In this document: in pieces, positions 43,707 to 53,283 of the stretch
Layout of the letters: the number at the start of each line of letters is the position of its first letter
Position numbering within the stretch: the stretch's first letter is position 1
Assembly: GCF_002954545.1 (NCBI RefSeq)
Contig: NZ_MSCH01000003.1
Span: 62,001-126,000 of the forward strand
DNA: 64,000 nucleotides
Source of the DNA: Psychrosphaera saromensis
GTDB taxonomy: Bacteria; Pseudomonadota; Gammaproteobacteria; Enterobacterales; Alteromonadaceae
Reading direction: 5' to 3'
Notes under the pieces: generated by a model
Told to the model about the DNA's origin: nothing
The model's input: the letters and a program-made list of their open reading frames with translations, nothing else
Databases searched by the model: none
Made by a program: the position numbers and the translations under genes

Positions 43707-45509
43707 TTAATGGCTCACTACCCTATTAACTTCTTCCAGGCTAGTTATGCCCTGTAATACCTTAGATAACCCAGCTTGTCTTAACGACATCATGCCACTT
43801 TGCATCGCTTCTGTTTGTATATCCAATGCATCAGAACCTTGCATAATAAGTCGTCTAATTTTTTCATTTGGTTTTAGTAATTCAAAAATAGAGGTACGCC
43901 CTTTATAGCCTTGATTACAACGACGACAGCCAACGGCTTTATATAACGTGATACCACTTAATTTAGTGTTAATCACATTTGGAATGTCCGCACTCACCAT
44001 AGAGCTAAAGCCTTGTTTAATTAATTCCTGCTCAGGGATATTCAGTTCCGGTTGTTTGCAGTGCTCACACAAACAGCGCACTAGTCTTTGCGCAATAATA
44101 AGAGATATTGCACTAGTTAAGTTATAAGTGGGTAGCCCCATATTAGTAAGGCGATTCAATGTTTCTGCGGCCGAGTTAGTATGTAATGTTGATAAAACTA
44201 AATGGCCGGTATGAGAGGCTTTTATTGCTATTTGTGCGGTTTCTAAATCTCTGATCTCACCGACCATGACGACATCAGGGTCTTGACGTAAAAACGCCCG
44301 TAAACTACTAGCAAAATCCAACTGGGCTTTTTGATTAACCTGTACTTGGTTTATCCCCTGTAAATGATATTCAACCGGGTCTTCAATGGTAGATATATTT
44401 CTATCTTCTGAATTTAGAAAATTGAGGCCACTGTATAGAGTTAACGTTTTCCCAGAGCCCGTAGGACCTGTGACTAAGATAAGTCCTTGTGGTTCAGAAA
44501 GTGTATCGATATAACTTTGTTGTTGTGTTGTTTCAAAGCCTAATTGGCTAACATCGGCCATATAACCTTGAGTGTCTAGGACTCTTAGTACAACTTTTTC
44601 GCCCCAGATTGTTGGTAAGGTACTCACCCTAAATTCAACATGTTTATTGTTGTCTAAGTCTAGTTTTAATCGACCATCTTGCGGCTTACGTTTTTCCGCG
44701 ATATCCATATTAGCGATAACTTTGATCCTAGCAGCCAAACGAGAATGTAAACTTTCTGGTGGCGATCCTTTATTAATTAATACCCCGTCAATTCTAAATC
44801 TAATGCGGTAACTATTTTCGTACGGTTCAAAATGTAAGTCTGAAACACTCTGATTGATGGCTTGTTTTAATATTTTCTCTACATAGGAAATAATGCGATC
44901 ATCTTGTTGATTAAACGTCACGGCGTCAGAATCTCTTACTTCTAGGTTAGTAACCGGCTGCACTAATTGCGGATTGAGTTGACTTGCTCCTTTCAGGTTG
45001 TTGTTTGTATTTGTGCCTGTTTTAGCACTTGTATTTGTGGACTGTAATAACGGTAGCAATTGCGCAATTTTTTGTTGTAACACTATAGGATCACAAAATA
45101 CTAAATCTACATGTAAGCCAGTATTAAATTCAAAGCTAGTTTGCACTGCGTAGTTAGATGGTTCCGCAGTCGCTAAAGTCACCAGTTGATCTTGTTGTGC
45201 AATAGGTAAAACTTGATGCTCACGCATAAAGTCAGCCTGGCTTTTCAACAATGCGCTATGCAGACATTTCCCATCAGCAAGTTCCAACCTAGCAACCTCA
45301 AGTTCGCCAACAGTTAAAACAGGAACGTCAAATACCTTGCAACAAAAATGAGCTAGCTGTTGTGATGTTAAAATTTCCTCCGACACTAAAGCCAAAGGAA
45401 TTGTTAAATAGTTATCAGCCTGCTTTGCCAGTAATTCAATATCCACTTTATTGATCATGCTGTGGCTCAGCAGTTGCTTTATTAGTATGTTTTCCATAAC
45501 AGATTTCAT
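43707..45509 (-). CDS. pilB: Type IV pilus assembly ATPase PilB
   Basis: 600-residue extension motor. An N-terminal GspE domain (about 40-180) is followed by a low-complexity Asn/Thr linker (NTSAKTGTNTNNNLKGA) and the ATPase: Walker A GPTGSGKT, Asp box STIEDPVEYHLQG, Walker B VMVGEIRDLETA and a four-Cys zinc motif (CLCEHC, CRRC). Start is the ATG at 45509 behind AGGAGAT. It follows pilA by about 70 bases. Confidence 0.96.
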   Translation of the reverse strand: MKSVMENILIKQLLSHSMINKVDIELLAKQADNYLTIPLALVSEEILTSQQLAHFCCKVFDVPVLTVGELEVARLELADGKCLHSALLKSQADFMREHQVLPIAQQDQLVTLATAEPSNYAVQTSFEFNTGLHVDLVFCDPIVLQQKIAQLLPLLQSTNTSAKTGTNTNNNLKGASQLNPQLVQPVTNLEVRDSDAVTFNQQDDRIISYVEKILKQAINQSVSDLHFEPYENSYRIRFRIDGVLINKGSPPESLHSRLAARIKVIANMDIAEKRKPQDGRLKLDLDNNKHVEFRVSTLPTIWGEKVVLRVLDTQGYMADVSQLGFETTQQQSYIDTLSEPQGLILVTGPTGSGKTLTLYSGLNFLNSEDRNISTIEDPVEYHLQGINQVQVNQKAQLDFASSLRAFLRQDPDVVMVGEIRDLETAQIAIKASHTGHLVLSTLHTNSAAETLNRLTNMGLPTYNLTSAISLIIAQRLVRCLCEHCKQPELNIPEQELIKQGFSSMVSADIPNVINTKLSGITLYKAVGCRRCNQGYKGRTSIFELLKPNEKIRRLIMQGSDALDIQTEAMQSGMMSLRQAGLSKVLQGITSLEEVNRVVSH

Positions 45510-45549
45510 AATGTATCTCCTTTTACTTAGTCCTTCCTCTTACCAGGAA

Positions 45550-45585
45550 AATAGGCCTTATAAGCTATATATTTAAAAGCCTATA
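45550..45585 (-). terminator. Possible attenuating hairpin between pilA and pilB
   Basis: On the minus strand ATAGGC...GCCTAT form a stem overlapping the pilA stop codon, followed by TTTTCC. It is weak and could allow strong pilA expression with reduced read-through to pilB. Confidence 0.4.
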
Positions 45586-46102
45586 AACGAGGGAGAAAAC
45601 CTTTAAATGCTAAATTTGCGTCACGGCTTGGGTCTAACAGGATATTGACTGAACCATTATCATTTAAGCTAATCACTAACTCGGCGGTTAATGTTTGCAA
45701 CGCTTTAGGGGCAACTGTAGTGCAGCTAGAGGACACTGCAGTACAAGCAAACTTAACACCTAAAATAAGTTCACTAGAAGAGTCCGTTGGAAAACTAACA
45801 TCAATACCTGACACAGCCCCGTTGGCAAAGTCGGTAGCACTGTCGTATTGCAGTCCGTCATTATCAACAAAACCACTACTGGCTAAATCGGTAAAACTTT
45901 CAGGTAGTTCACCATTGTAAGAAACGTATTCAAAGATGGCATTTTGCAGCGGCCGAATGGCCGAACTGATTTGGGTAGAGACTGTGGCTTTTAAACTGTA
46001 GTTTTGATATTTGGGAACCGCTAACCAAGATAAGATACCTAAAATAGTAACCACTATCATAAGTTCTATTAGCGTAAACCCTTTTATATTAGAAGATGGC
46101 AT
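45581..46102 (-). CDS. pilA: Type IV major pilin-like protein PilA
   Basis: 173-residue prepilin. A seven-residue leader ends in Gly, followed by the class IVa mature start FTLIELMIVVTILGILSWLA with the conserved Glu5. The C-terminal part has one Cys pair (FACTAVSSSCTTV) placed closer to the middle than in Pseudomonas pilins, ending in an LPRL tail. Processed by the neighbouring PilD. A 14-bp-arm hairpin lies directly before its ribosome binding site. Confidence 0.92.
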   Translation of the reverse strand: MPSSNIKGFTLIELMIVVTILGILSWLAVPKYQNYSLKATVSTQISSAIRPLQNAIFEYVSYNGELPESFTDLASSGFVDNDGLQYDSATDFANGAVSGIDVSFPTDSSSELILGVKFACTAVSSSCTTVAPKALQTLTAELVISLNDNGSVNILLDPSRDANLAFKGFLPRL

Positions 46103-46113
46103 AACAATAATCC

Positions 46114-46147
46114 CTATTATCTATTTTGTTCCCAAAATAGATAATAG
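46114..46147 (-). promoter_or_regulatory. Long inverted repeat in the pilA leader
   Basis: Perfect 14-bp arms (CTATTATCTATTTT and its complement) around a six-base centre. In the pilA mRNA the hairpin ends at the AG of the ribosome binding site AGGGAT, 12 bases before the ATG. It could affect translation or protect the mRNA end; it has no T tract. Confidence 0.65.
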
Positions 46148-46186
46148 TTCACATTTATGAAGATGCCAGTTTGGATCTGTTGCTAA

Positions 46187-47038
46187 TTATATTTCAGTAA
46201 AACGCATAGATAAGTCGATGGCTTCAATATGTTTGGTTAAGCCACCAATTGAAATAAAGTCGACGTTGAGTTGCGCGTACGCTTTAAACTTTTCTCCGTC
46301 CATATTACCAGATGCTTCCAATTTAACACGGCCATCAGCCAATGCGATCGCACTGGCAGTTTGTGCTACGTCAAAGTTATCTAACATGATGATATGTGCG
46401 CCAGCTTCTATTGCTTCCATCAATTCTTGTTCAGATTCAACTTCTACTTCAATGGTTTTATTTGGATTTAATTCTTGCGCTCGTGCAACTGCTTGAGTAA
46501 TGCCACCAGCCGCTTGAATATGATTTTCTTTTATTAAGTACGCATCAAACAAACCAATTCTATGATTTTCGCCGCCACCACATTTAACTGCATATTTTTG
46601 AGCAAAACGTAAACCTGGGATAGTTTTACGTGTGTCTAAAATCTTAGTTGTGCTACCTAGTGCTTTAACTTTAGAAACGTATTTATGCGTTGATGTTGCG
46701 GTCGCTGACAAGGTTTGTAAAAAGTTTAACGCGGTACGTTCCGCTGTTAAAATGGCTCTTGCAGCACCTTTTACAATAAATAACGTTTGATCTGGTTTAA
46801 CTTCATCTCCGTCTTTTACCAACCAGGTAACCACTAAACTAGAATCAACTTGTTTCATGGTTTCATTTACCCACTCAACACCACAGATAACGGCAAGTTC
46901 ACGAGTGATCACTTTGCCTGTGGCTTGTTGCGTAGCAGGAATGAGTTGTGCGGTAATGTCACCATCAAAGGCAGTTTGACCATTTAGGTCTTCGCTTAAG
47001 GCTTGGCTAACTTGTTGCTTTATATAAGGTTTATGCAT
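46187..47038 (-). CDS. nadC: Nicotinate-nucleotide pyrophosphorylase (quinolinate phosphoribosyltransferase)
   Basis: De novo NAD synthesis: quinolinate and PRPP to nicotinate mononucleotide. 283 residues; N-terminal DGDITAQLIP, the PRPP/quinolinate site with FLQTLSATAT, KILDTRKTIPGLR and GGGENHRIGLFDAYLIKENH, and the barrel end EASGNMDGEKF ... ISIGGLTKH. nadC beside pilA is a common gammaproteobacterial order. Confidence 0.97.
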   Translation of the reverse strand: MHKPYIKQQVSQALSEDLNGQTAFDGDITAQLIPATQQATGKVITRELAVICGVEWVNETMKQVDSSLVVTWLVKDGDEVKPDQTLFIVKGAARAILTAERTALNFLQTLSATATSTHKYVSKVKALGSTTKILDTRKTIPGLRFAQKYAVKCGGGENHRIGLFDAYLIKENHIQAAGGITQAVARAQELNPNKTIEVEVESEQELMEAIEAGAHIIMLDNFDVAQTASAIALADGRVKLEASGNMDGEKFKAYAQLNVDFISIGGLTKHIEAIDLSMRFTEI

Positions 47039-47109
47039 TTCAATTACTTACAATATTGGCGGTTGAAAATAGTTATTATTTTATTATTTCTTATTTAACT
47101 AGTGCAGTT

Positions 47110-47628
47110 TTAATTATTAATGTGATGCTTTAACGTAAGTTGGTCGCCCAACTGACGGAATTCTACTTGTTTCAATACATTCATGCCTAATAAAATTTGA
47201 GTACCTTGCATACCAGGAACGATACTCGCTTTCACATCAAACAATTGAATTTCACCAAGATTTAACTGGTCTATCACTGTGGTGTAAGCCGTGGCGATGC
47301 CATTGGCAGTATTCACTTGGATAGGCTGTCCTTTGCGTAAACCAACCTTGTTGGCTACCGCTTGTGGCACGGCAACATTGGTTGCACCTGTGTCCAACAT
47401 GAATTCAACACTGACCTGGTTAATTAAGCCGCTAGTAACGTAATGACCATAACGATTACGTTGTAGCTCAAGCACTTGAACATCACCAACTTGATAAGAG
47501 TTCGGCTGAGAATTTGGGTTTTCTTGTTGGGCTAATTTATCTTGGAAAAAATAAAATAGACCGACCAACAACAGTCCCCAAAAAATGAATGCGAAAGTTT
47601 TACCTATTTGTTTAGGTTGATTGCTCAT
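47110..47628 (-). CDS. Membrane-anchored retropepsin-like aspartic protease (TIGR02281 type)
   Basis: 172 residues with one N-terminal helix (FAFIFWGLLLVGLFYFF) and a single retroviral-type protease domain: flap-like RNRYGHYVTSGLINQ, the catalytic DTGA in VEFMLDTGATNVAVP, and a late ILLGMNVLKQ (the ILG-N/D helix). It would act as a homodimer in the periplasm. Substrate unknown. Confidence 0.87.
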   Translation of the reverse strand: MSNQPKQIGKTFAFIFWGLLLVGLFYFFQDKLAQQENPNSQPNSYQVGDVQVLELQRNRYGHYVTSGLINQVSVEFMLDTGATNVAVPQAVANKVGLRKGQPIQVNTANGIATAYTTVIDQLNLGEIQLFDVKASIVPGMQGTQILLGMNVLKQVEFRQLGDQLTLKHHINN

Positions 47629-47681
47629 ATTAATTAACTACCACTAGATATTTAGTTGCCTTTAACTTATGTGTATTTGGA

Positions 47682-48911
47682 TTATTTCTTCTTTTTGTTT
47701 TTCTTTACAGCCGCTTTAGCAAGTTTCTTTTTATGTGGCTTTTTATGTTTCTTCGGCACACTTGCTTCTTTATTCTTAGGCTCTAAACCTTTAATTTTTC
47801 TATGTTTAAATTGTTGCTCTGTATAACGTTCAATCTTTTTAACAACGGCCATTTCATGCGCTTCAATCAAACTAATGGCATAACCTTTAGCGCCCGCTCG
47901 TGCGGTTCTACCTATACGGTGAACATAGATGTCAGCCGTGCGTGGCATATCAAAGTTAAATACGTGACTGATATCAGTTATATCCAATCCTCTAGCGGCA
48001 AGGTCGGTTGCCACTAATATTGTAGAGCGACCAGACTTAACACGTTCAACGGCTTTTAAACGTTTATCTTGCGGCATGTCACCTTGTAAATACGTTGCTG
48101 ATATATCTTCCGCTTGTAGCTTTTGCACCACTAATTCCAAACGTTCTTTGGTTTTAACAAAGATGATTGATTTAGTGACTTCTTCCGACTTCAAGTAATG
48201 CATTAACATAGCAAATTTATGATCTGTGCTGTCGGCCAAATGCGTCCACTGTACTATCTTTCCACGTTCTCTACGTGGCGCATCAGCATCAATACGAGCA
48301 GCTTCCGTTAATACCTGATGACTAAACTCGATAATGCCACGCCCTTCTAATGTGGCTGAGAACAACATGGCTTGTTTACGGTTACGAGATTGCTCAGCAA
48401 TGGTTGCCATAAAGCTACGAAAGCCCATGTCTAACATGCGGTCCGCTTCGTCTAATACAAGTATCTCAACATTCTCACAGTGAAAGCTTTCAGCTTCTAA
48501 GTATTCAGTTAAACGTCCTGGAGTCGCAATTAATATATCGTTATTTTTTTCAAATATTTCTTTATGACTGCCGTAGTTAATACCGCCAGTTACCACACCT
48601 GATTTTAAGTCGGTGAAGGCAGTTAACTGCTGAGCAACTTCAAAGATTTGGTACGCTAATTCACGAGTTGGTGCCAATACTAATACCCGAGCAAAACCCG
48701 GTGCATTACGAGGGAAATCTAATAAGTATTGAATAGAAGGGATTAAGAACGCAGCGGTTTTACCTGTGCCTGTTGGCGCACTGGCTAAAATATCTAACCC
48801 TTCTAGCGCTTCAGGTATCGCTAATTTTTGAACCCTGGTTGGCTGAGTATAACCAATTGCATAAATGCCTTGCTCAAGGCGAGGGTCTAAATCAAATTCA
48901 CTAAACGACAT
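47682..48911 (-). CDS. srmB: DEAD-box RNA helicase SrmB
   Basis: ATP-dependent helicase active in early 50S ribosome assembly. 409 residues with Q motif, Walker A ASAPTGTGKT, DEAD in LVLDEADRMLD, SAT, and C-terminal motifs (ARGLDI, HRIGRTARAG), then a short Lys-rich tail (KKHKKPHKKKLAKAAVKKNK). Divergence from trmN6, as in E. coli, supports SrmB over other DEAD proteins. Confidence 0.92.
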   Translation of the reverse strand: MSFSEFDLDPRLEQGIYAIGYTQPTRVQKLAIPEALEGLDILASAPTGTGKTAAFLIPSIQYLLDFPRNAPGFARVLVLAPTRELAYQIFEVAQQLTAFTDLKSGVVTGGINYGSHKEIFEKNNDILIATPGRLTEYLEAESFHCENVEILVLDEADRMLDMGFRSFMATIAEQSRNRKQAMLFSATLEGRGIIEFSHQVLTEAARIDADAPRRERGKIVQWTHLADSTDHKFAMLMHYLKSEEVTKSIIFVKTKERLELVVQKLQAEDISATYLQGDMPQDKRLKAVERVKSGRSTILVATDLAARGLDITDISHVFNFDMPRTADIYVHRIGRTARAGAKGYAISLIEAHEMAVVKKIERYTEQQFKHRKIKGLEPKNKEASVPKKHKKPHKKKLAKAAVKKNKKKK

Positions 48912-49088
48912 TAAAAATTCCTGAAATACTATCTATGGATAAAACACGGCTCTGATGTTTATAGGTTTGTGAGGTTTTAAAAAATAACTAAAATAAATGA
49001 TTTAGTTATAAAATCTTAACTTACAAAACATCAAAGTAAAATATTTTGGTATTATAGCGGAATTAGTTATACGACGGATACCTTAATC

Positions 49089-49856
49089 TTGCCCAGTTTT
49101 CCTCCTGCCGACTTTTGTTTTAAACAATTTTCAATTTGGCACCAGCAATGTGCGATGAAAGTAAACACTGACGGCATTTTATTAGGTGCCTGGGCAAATG
49201 TAGGTAATGCAAAAAATATTTTAGATATAGGCACAGGAACTGGGCTTATCGCCTTAATGTTGGCACAACGTACTGACTTATTAATCTCTAAACCTAATAT
49301 CAGCGCATTGGAAATAGACTTAAATGCTTACCAACAGGCCAAATATAACGTTGAGCAGTCACCCTGGTCTTCTCGTTTACAATTAATTCATCATGACTTT
49401 TTAACTTGGCAGCGTGAACAAAAAATTGAATCTGAAAGCTTTGATGTTTTAATCTCAAACCCGCCTTATTTTGAAGATTCGTTATTAAGCGATGATCAAA
49501 ACAAAAATTTAGCTCGCCATACCAAACACATGAGTTTTGAACAGCTGTTATTCGCGGCCGATAAATTGCTAACAAGAGGTGGCGAATTTAATTTAGTGTT
49601 ACCACCAGAACAAGCAAACAAAGTTATCCAGTTAGGAATGAATATTGGCTTAACACTGACAAGACAGTTGTTAGTGAAAACCACACCCAATAAATCGGTG
49701 AGCCGAGTGCTGCTCTGTTTAAAAGAAGATTTAAAAGAAGATTTGCAAAAAGCGGATAAAACAGTAACAACATCCACTTTGACAATTAGAGACCAAGAGC
49801 AAAATTACACGCCAGAATATATAAACTTATGTAAAGAGTTCTATTTGAAGATGTAA
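49089..49856 (+). CDS. trmN6: tRNA1(Val) (adenine-37-N6)-methyltransferase
   Basis: YfiC-type enzyme that makes m6A37 in valine tRNA. 255 residues: family N-terminus (FKQFSIWHQQCAMKVNTDGI), SAM loop ILDIGTGTGLIALML, and the N6-adenine motif NPPYF at about residue 125. The start must be the TTG at 49089 or a similar rare codon, since conserved sequence begins within ten residues and the first ATG is at residue 24. A short KEDLKEDLQK duplication is near the end. Divergent from srmB. Confidence 0.9.
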   Translation: MPSFPPADFCFKQFSIWHQQCAMKVNTDGILLGAWANVGNAKNILDIGTGTGLIALMLAQRTDLLISKPNISALEIDLNAYQQAKYNVEQSPWSSRLQLIHHDFLTWQREQKIESESFDVLISNPPYFEDSLLSDDQNKNLARHTKHMSFEQLLFAADKLLTRGGEFNLVLPPEQANKVIQLGMNIGLTLTRQLLVKTTPNKSVSRVLLCLKEDLKEDLQKADKTVTTSTLTIRDQEQNYTPEYINLCKEFYLKM

Positions 49857-49894
49857 CTTTGCTTTAACTAGATTAAGTTTGTCTGACTTTTTAG

Positions 49895-50506
49895 TTAAAT
49901 TTTATCTTCTGCTTTGGAGTTGATCTCTGGCTTGGCTCTGTCTTTTGGTTGGACATCAGCTTTATTAGAATCACGCGTATACGTTACTGTCATAGTCGTT
50001 GCACCAAGAGTGATACCTTTTATTGCTGCGAGCAATGTGGCTCTATCTACTGGTTTTTCGTGGTTCACTGTAGCTGCAGTCGATAACGCATAGAGAGTAA
50101 ATTGGTAAGCTTTTTCGCCAGGACCTTTAGAACAAGGCGGCGCATACCGCAGTAAATCATTAACACTATTACCGCCTATTTCACCTAGAATTTCACCACT
50201 GTTTATCAGGCTCTTGTTTGATGGAATATTATACATAGTCCAATACCAATGTACTCCATCAGGTGCATCATGATGCATGACTAGCGCATAATATTGTGTC
50301 AACTCAGGTGCTCCAACCCAAGAAAATGGAGGGCTAACGCTTTCGCCATCGCAGGTATAAGTAATTGGTAACTGTCCACCGCTAGTCATTGCAGAACTCG
50401 TTAAAACAAAACCTTCCACATGAAGGTCTTCATTATCGTTTTTAACACAAGCACTCAAGACAAAAGCACATATTGTAGTCATTAATAACGCTGAGATTTT
50501 TCCCAT
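49895..50506 (-). CDS. PEBP (YbhB/YbcL) family lipoprotein
   Basis: 203 residues. Lipoprotein signal (TTICAFVLSAC), then a phosphatidylethanolamine-binding fold with the central DGESVSPPFSWVGAP, the ligand-pocket DAPDGVHWYWTMYNIP and a late YQFTLYALS. Bacterial members resemble Raf kinase inhibitor protein but their role is unclear. The extra acidic and basic C-terminal tail (residues 178-203) is poorly conserved. Confidence 0.88.
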   Translation of the reverse strand: MGKISALLMTTICAFVLSACVKNDNEDLHVEGFVLTSSAMTSGGQLPITYTCDGESVSPPFSWVGAPELTQYYALVMHHDAPDGVHWYWTMYNIPSNKSLINSGEILGEIGGNSVNDLLRYAPPCSKGPGEKAYQFTLYALSTAATVNHEKPVDRATLLAAIKGITLGATTMTVTYTRDSNKADVQPKDRAKPEINSKAEDKI

Positions 50507-50858
50507 TATTTACTACTCCGCTAAAAGAAGAACCAAGTTAGATCTGATTAAAAGCTATTTCAGAGCCAGTACAGATACAATGAATAGACAGCCTACCAGA
50601 AAAAGTAAAAACACCGTCAGTTAAAAACTATCGAATTTGAATGCCTGCCCTATTATTTCTAGCCCTTATAAATTACTAAGACAGCTTTCATATACTTTTC
50701 CTATCCCCCCTTATCCCATCATCCATCTTTTTTATCTCAAGTTTTGTTACTGAGGATTTCATCCTTGGCTTTACTCTGGCATTATCTACTGCAAATTAGA
50801 ACTGATAGTAAAAATTAGCTTTCTAATGGTCTTATAACCTCAAAAATAAGAATTAATA
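50507..50858. promoter_or_regulatory. Intergenic region before the DPP IV-like gene
   Basis: 352 bases between divergent genes, with no frame or RNA I can support. It must carry promoters for the PEBP and peptidase genes; no clear operator palindrome is seen. Confidence 0.4.
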
Positions 50859-53087
50859 ATGAACAAATTATTCAGTACCTTGCTTGCTGGATTGATGGCT
50901 TTGTCATCAACAGCACAGGCAGAAAAAATTAGCTTAGAACGTATCTATTCAGACCCTTCGTTATCTGGTAAAACACCTAAAAACCTAACGGTATCGCCAG
51001 ACGGAAAACGTGCCACTTACATTCAATCTCGTACTGACGATTACAATCGTTATGACTTATGGGAATACAATGTTGAGTCTGGCAAACGTTCTATGTTGGT
51101 TGACTCCAAAGCATTAATGTCTGGTTCAGAGAATTTGTCGGATGAAGAAAAAGCCCGCCGTGAACGTTTACGTATTTATGGCAAAGGTATCTTGCAATAC
51201 ACCTGGTCAGCTGACGGCAAGGCACTTATGTTCCCTTTAGCAGGTGATGTTTATTATTATGAATTAGCTGCAAAAAAAGCCGTTAAGTTAACTAACTCAG
51301 AAGGCTTTGCCACTGACGTTAAGTTCTCACCAAAAGGCAATTACATCTCTTATGTACTCGACCAAAACCTGTACATTATTGATATTAAATCGGGTAAAAC
51401 TAAAGCGTTAACCACACTTGGTGGCGGTGATATTAAATATGCGATGGCGGAATTTGTAGCACAAGAAGAAATAGACCGCATGACAGGTTACTGGTGGTCT
51501 GGTGATGAGTCTAAAATTGCATTAACCAAAGTTGATATGTCTCCGGTTAAAGTGGTGACTCGTAATGAAATATACGCCGACAGCATTAAATTAGTTGACC
51601 AACGTTACCCATTTGCTGGTACGCCTAATGTAAATATTGAATTAGGTATTATGGATGTTGCAGGTAAAGCTGACGACATTCGTTGGATTGCTCTTGGTGA
51701 AGATCAGGTTGAAGGTAAGGGTGCAGACAAAGACATTTACCTTGCCCGTGGCAAGTGGTTACCAAACAACAAAACCTTCAGTTACCAATGGCAAAACCGT
51801 ACGCAGCAATTACTTGAATTACGTTTTGTTAATGCCGACTCGTTAGAGCAACAAACCATTATTCAAGAAAAGTCAGATACCTGGGTAAACATTCATGACT
51901 CGTTAAAGTTCTTAGACAACAGCTTTATTTGGGGCTCTGAGCGTGATGGTTTTCATCATCTTTATCAGTTTGATTACCAAGGTAAATTAATTGCTCAACT
52001 GACTAAAGGTGATTGGGTTGTCGACGCACTTAAAGCGGTTAACACTAAAACAGGCGATATCTTTTTCACTGGCCGTAAAGACACACCGCTGGAAAGCCAA
52101 GTTTATAAAGTAAACCTTAATAAGCCAAATGTAATTACCCGAGTATCAAAGCGTGACGGTTATCACCGAGTGAACTTTTCCAAAGATGCCAGCATCTACT
52201 TAGACTCATACTCCAACATAATGCAGCCAACGCAAGTGAGCTTACATAAAGCCAATGGTCAGCACATCACTTGGATGGAAGAAAATAAAGTAGATAAAGA
52301 TCATCCTTTTTATCCGTACAAGTCTGACTTTATCAAACCAAGATTTGGTACGTTAACAGCCGAAGATGGACAAACTTTGTATTACCGTATTTTCGAGCCA
52401 GTTGGCTTTGAAGGTAAACGCCCTGTTATTAACTTTGTTTATGGCGGCCCAGGTTCGCAACAAATCACCAATAGCTGGAGTGGCCGTAATGCCCTATTCC
52501 AACACTTAACGCAAAAAGGTTATGTGGTATTTACCCTAGACAATCGTGGTTCGGCTAATCGTGGTAAAAAGTTTGAAGATCCAATTTACAAGCATTTAGG
52601 TAACGTTGAACTTAAAGACCAATTAACGGGGATTGAGTACGTTAAAACCTTAGACTTTGTAGATCCAAATCGCATTGGGATTTATGGCCACAGCTACGGT
52701 GGTTACATGACAATTATGGGCATGTTCAAAGCCTCTGATGTTTATAAAGTAGGCGTTTCTGGCTCACCAGTTACTGACTGGGGTTTATACGACACACACT
52801 ACACAGAGCGTTTTGCCGGACATCCTGGTAAAAACAATAAAGACTACGAGATCAGCAACGTATTCCAATACGCTGAAGGCCTTAAAGGTGACTTGTTGAT
52901 TTATCATGGAATGGCGGACGACAACGTATTGTTTACCAACTCAACTAAGTTATTTAAACACTTACAAGACCTAGGTAAACCGTTTGATGTGATGACATAT
53001 CCGGGTAGTAAACATAGTATTCGTGGTAAAAAGACAGGCTTACATTTAGCTAAAACTATCGTGCGCTATTTTGATAAGAATCTTTAA
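50859..53087 (+). CDS. Dipeptidyl peptidase IV-like serine peptidase (S9B)
   Basis: Exported peptidase of 742 residues that releases N-terminal X-Pro or X-Ala dipeptides. Signal peptide to STAQA, a beta-propeller (about 30-480) carrying the substrate-amino-anchoring Glu pair in FVAQEEIDRMTGYWWS, and an alpha/beta hydrolase domain with the nucleophile in GHSYGGYM (about 611), Asp in GMADDNVLFTNS and His in KHSI. With the prolyl oligopeptidase and DUF885 enzymes it suggests active use of external peptides. Confidence 0.95.
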   Translation: MNKLFSTLLAGLMALSSTAQAEKISLERIYSDPSLSGKTPKNLTVSPDGKRATYIQSRTDDYNRYDLWEYNVESGKRSMLVDSKALMSGSENLSDEEKARRERLRIYGKGILQYTWSADGKALMFPLAGDVYYYELAAKKAVKLTNSEGFATDVKFSPKGNYISYVLDQNLYIIDIKSGKTKALTTLGGGDIKYAMAEFVAQEEIDRMTGYWWSGDESKIALTKVDMSPVKVVTRNEIYADSIKLVDQRYPFAGTPNVNIELGIMDVAGKADDIRWIALGEDQVEGKGADKDIYLARGKWLPNNKTFSYQWQNRTQQLLELRFVNADSLEQQTIIQEKSDTWVNIHDSLKFLDNSFIWGSERDGFHHLYQFDYQGKLIAQLTKGDWVVDALKAVNTKTGDIFFTGRKDTPLESQVYKVNLNKPNVITRVSKRDGYHRVNFSKDASIYLDSYSNIMQPTQVSLHKANGQHITWMEENKVDKDHPFYPYKSDFIKPRFGTLTAEDGQTLYYRIFEPVGFEGKRPVINFVYGGPGSQQITNSWSGRNALFQHLTQKGYVVFTLDNRGSANRGKKFEDPIYKHLGNVELKDQLTGIEYVKTLDFVDPNRIGIYGHSYGGYMTIMGMFKASDVYKVGVSGSPVTDWGLYDTHYTERFAGHPGKNNKDYEISNVFQYAEGLKGDLLIYHGMADDNVLFTNSTKLFKHLQDLGKPFDVMTYPGSKHSIRGKKTGLHLAKTIVRYFDKNL

Positions 53088-53092
53088 AGTTT

Positions 53093-53282
53093 GAGGGCTG
53101 GAAGGCGATAAGGTCTGAAGGCTGTAGGGCTTGAAGGCCTTAGGGCCTTAGGGCCTTAGGGCTGTAGGGTTTTAAGGCTGGAAGCTGGAACGCTTTATCG
53201 CCCTATCGCTTTATCTCCCTACAACCCTAAAGCCTTACAGCCTTACAGCTTCATCCCCTAAAGCTTTAAATTCCATAACCGC
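53093..53282. repeat. Degenerate short repeats forming a large imperfect inverted repeat
   Basis: A G-rich left half (GGCTGGAAGGCGATAAGG, then AAGGCCTTAGGGCCTTAGGG with a 9-bp CCTTAGGGC unit repeated) meets a C-rich right half at about 53190. The right half read on the other strand gives AAGGCTGTAAGGC and GGGTTGTAGGG units of the same family. RNA across it could fold into one long, mismatched hairpin between two convergent genes. Confidence 0.8.
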
Positions 53283-53283
53283 T

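Noticed and set aside
46147-46190. Sigma-54 promoter for pilA
   Set aside because: On the minus strand TGGCAT occurs but the -12 position reads TAAAT, so only half of the element is present.
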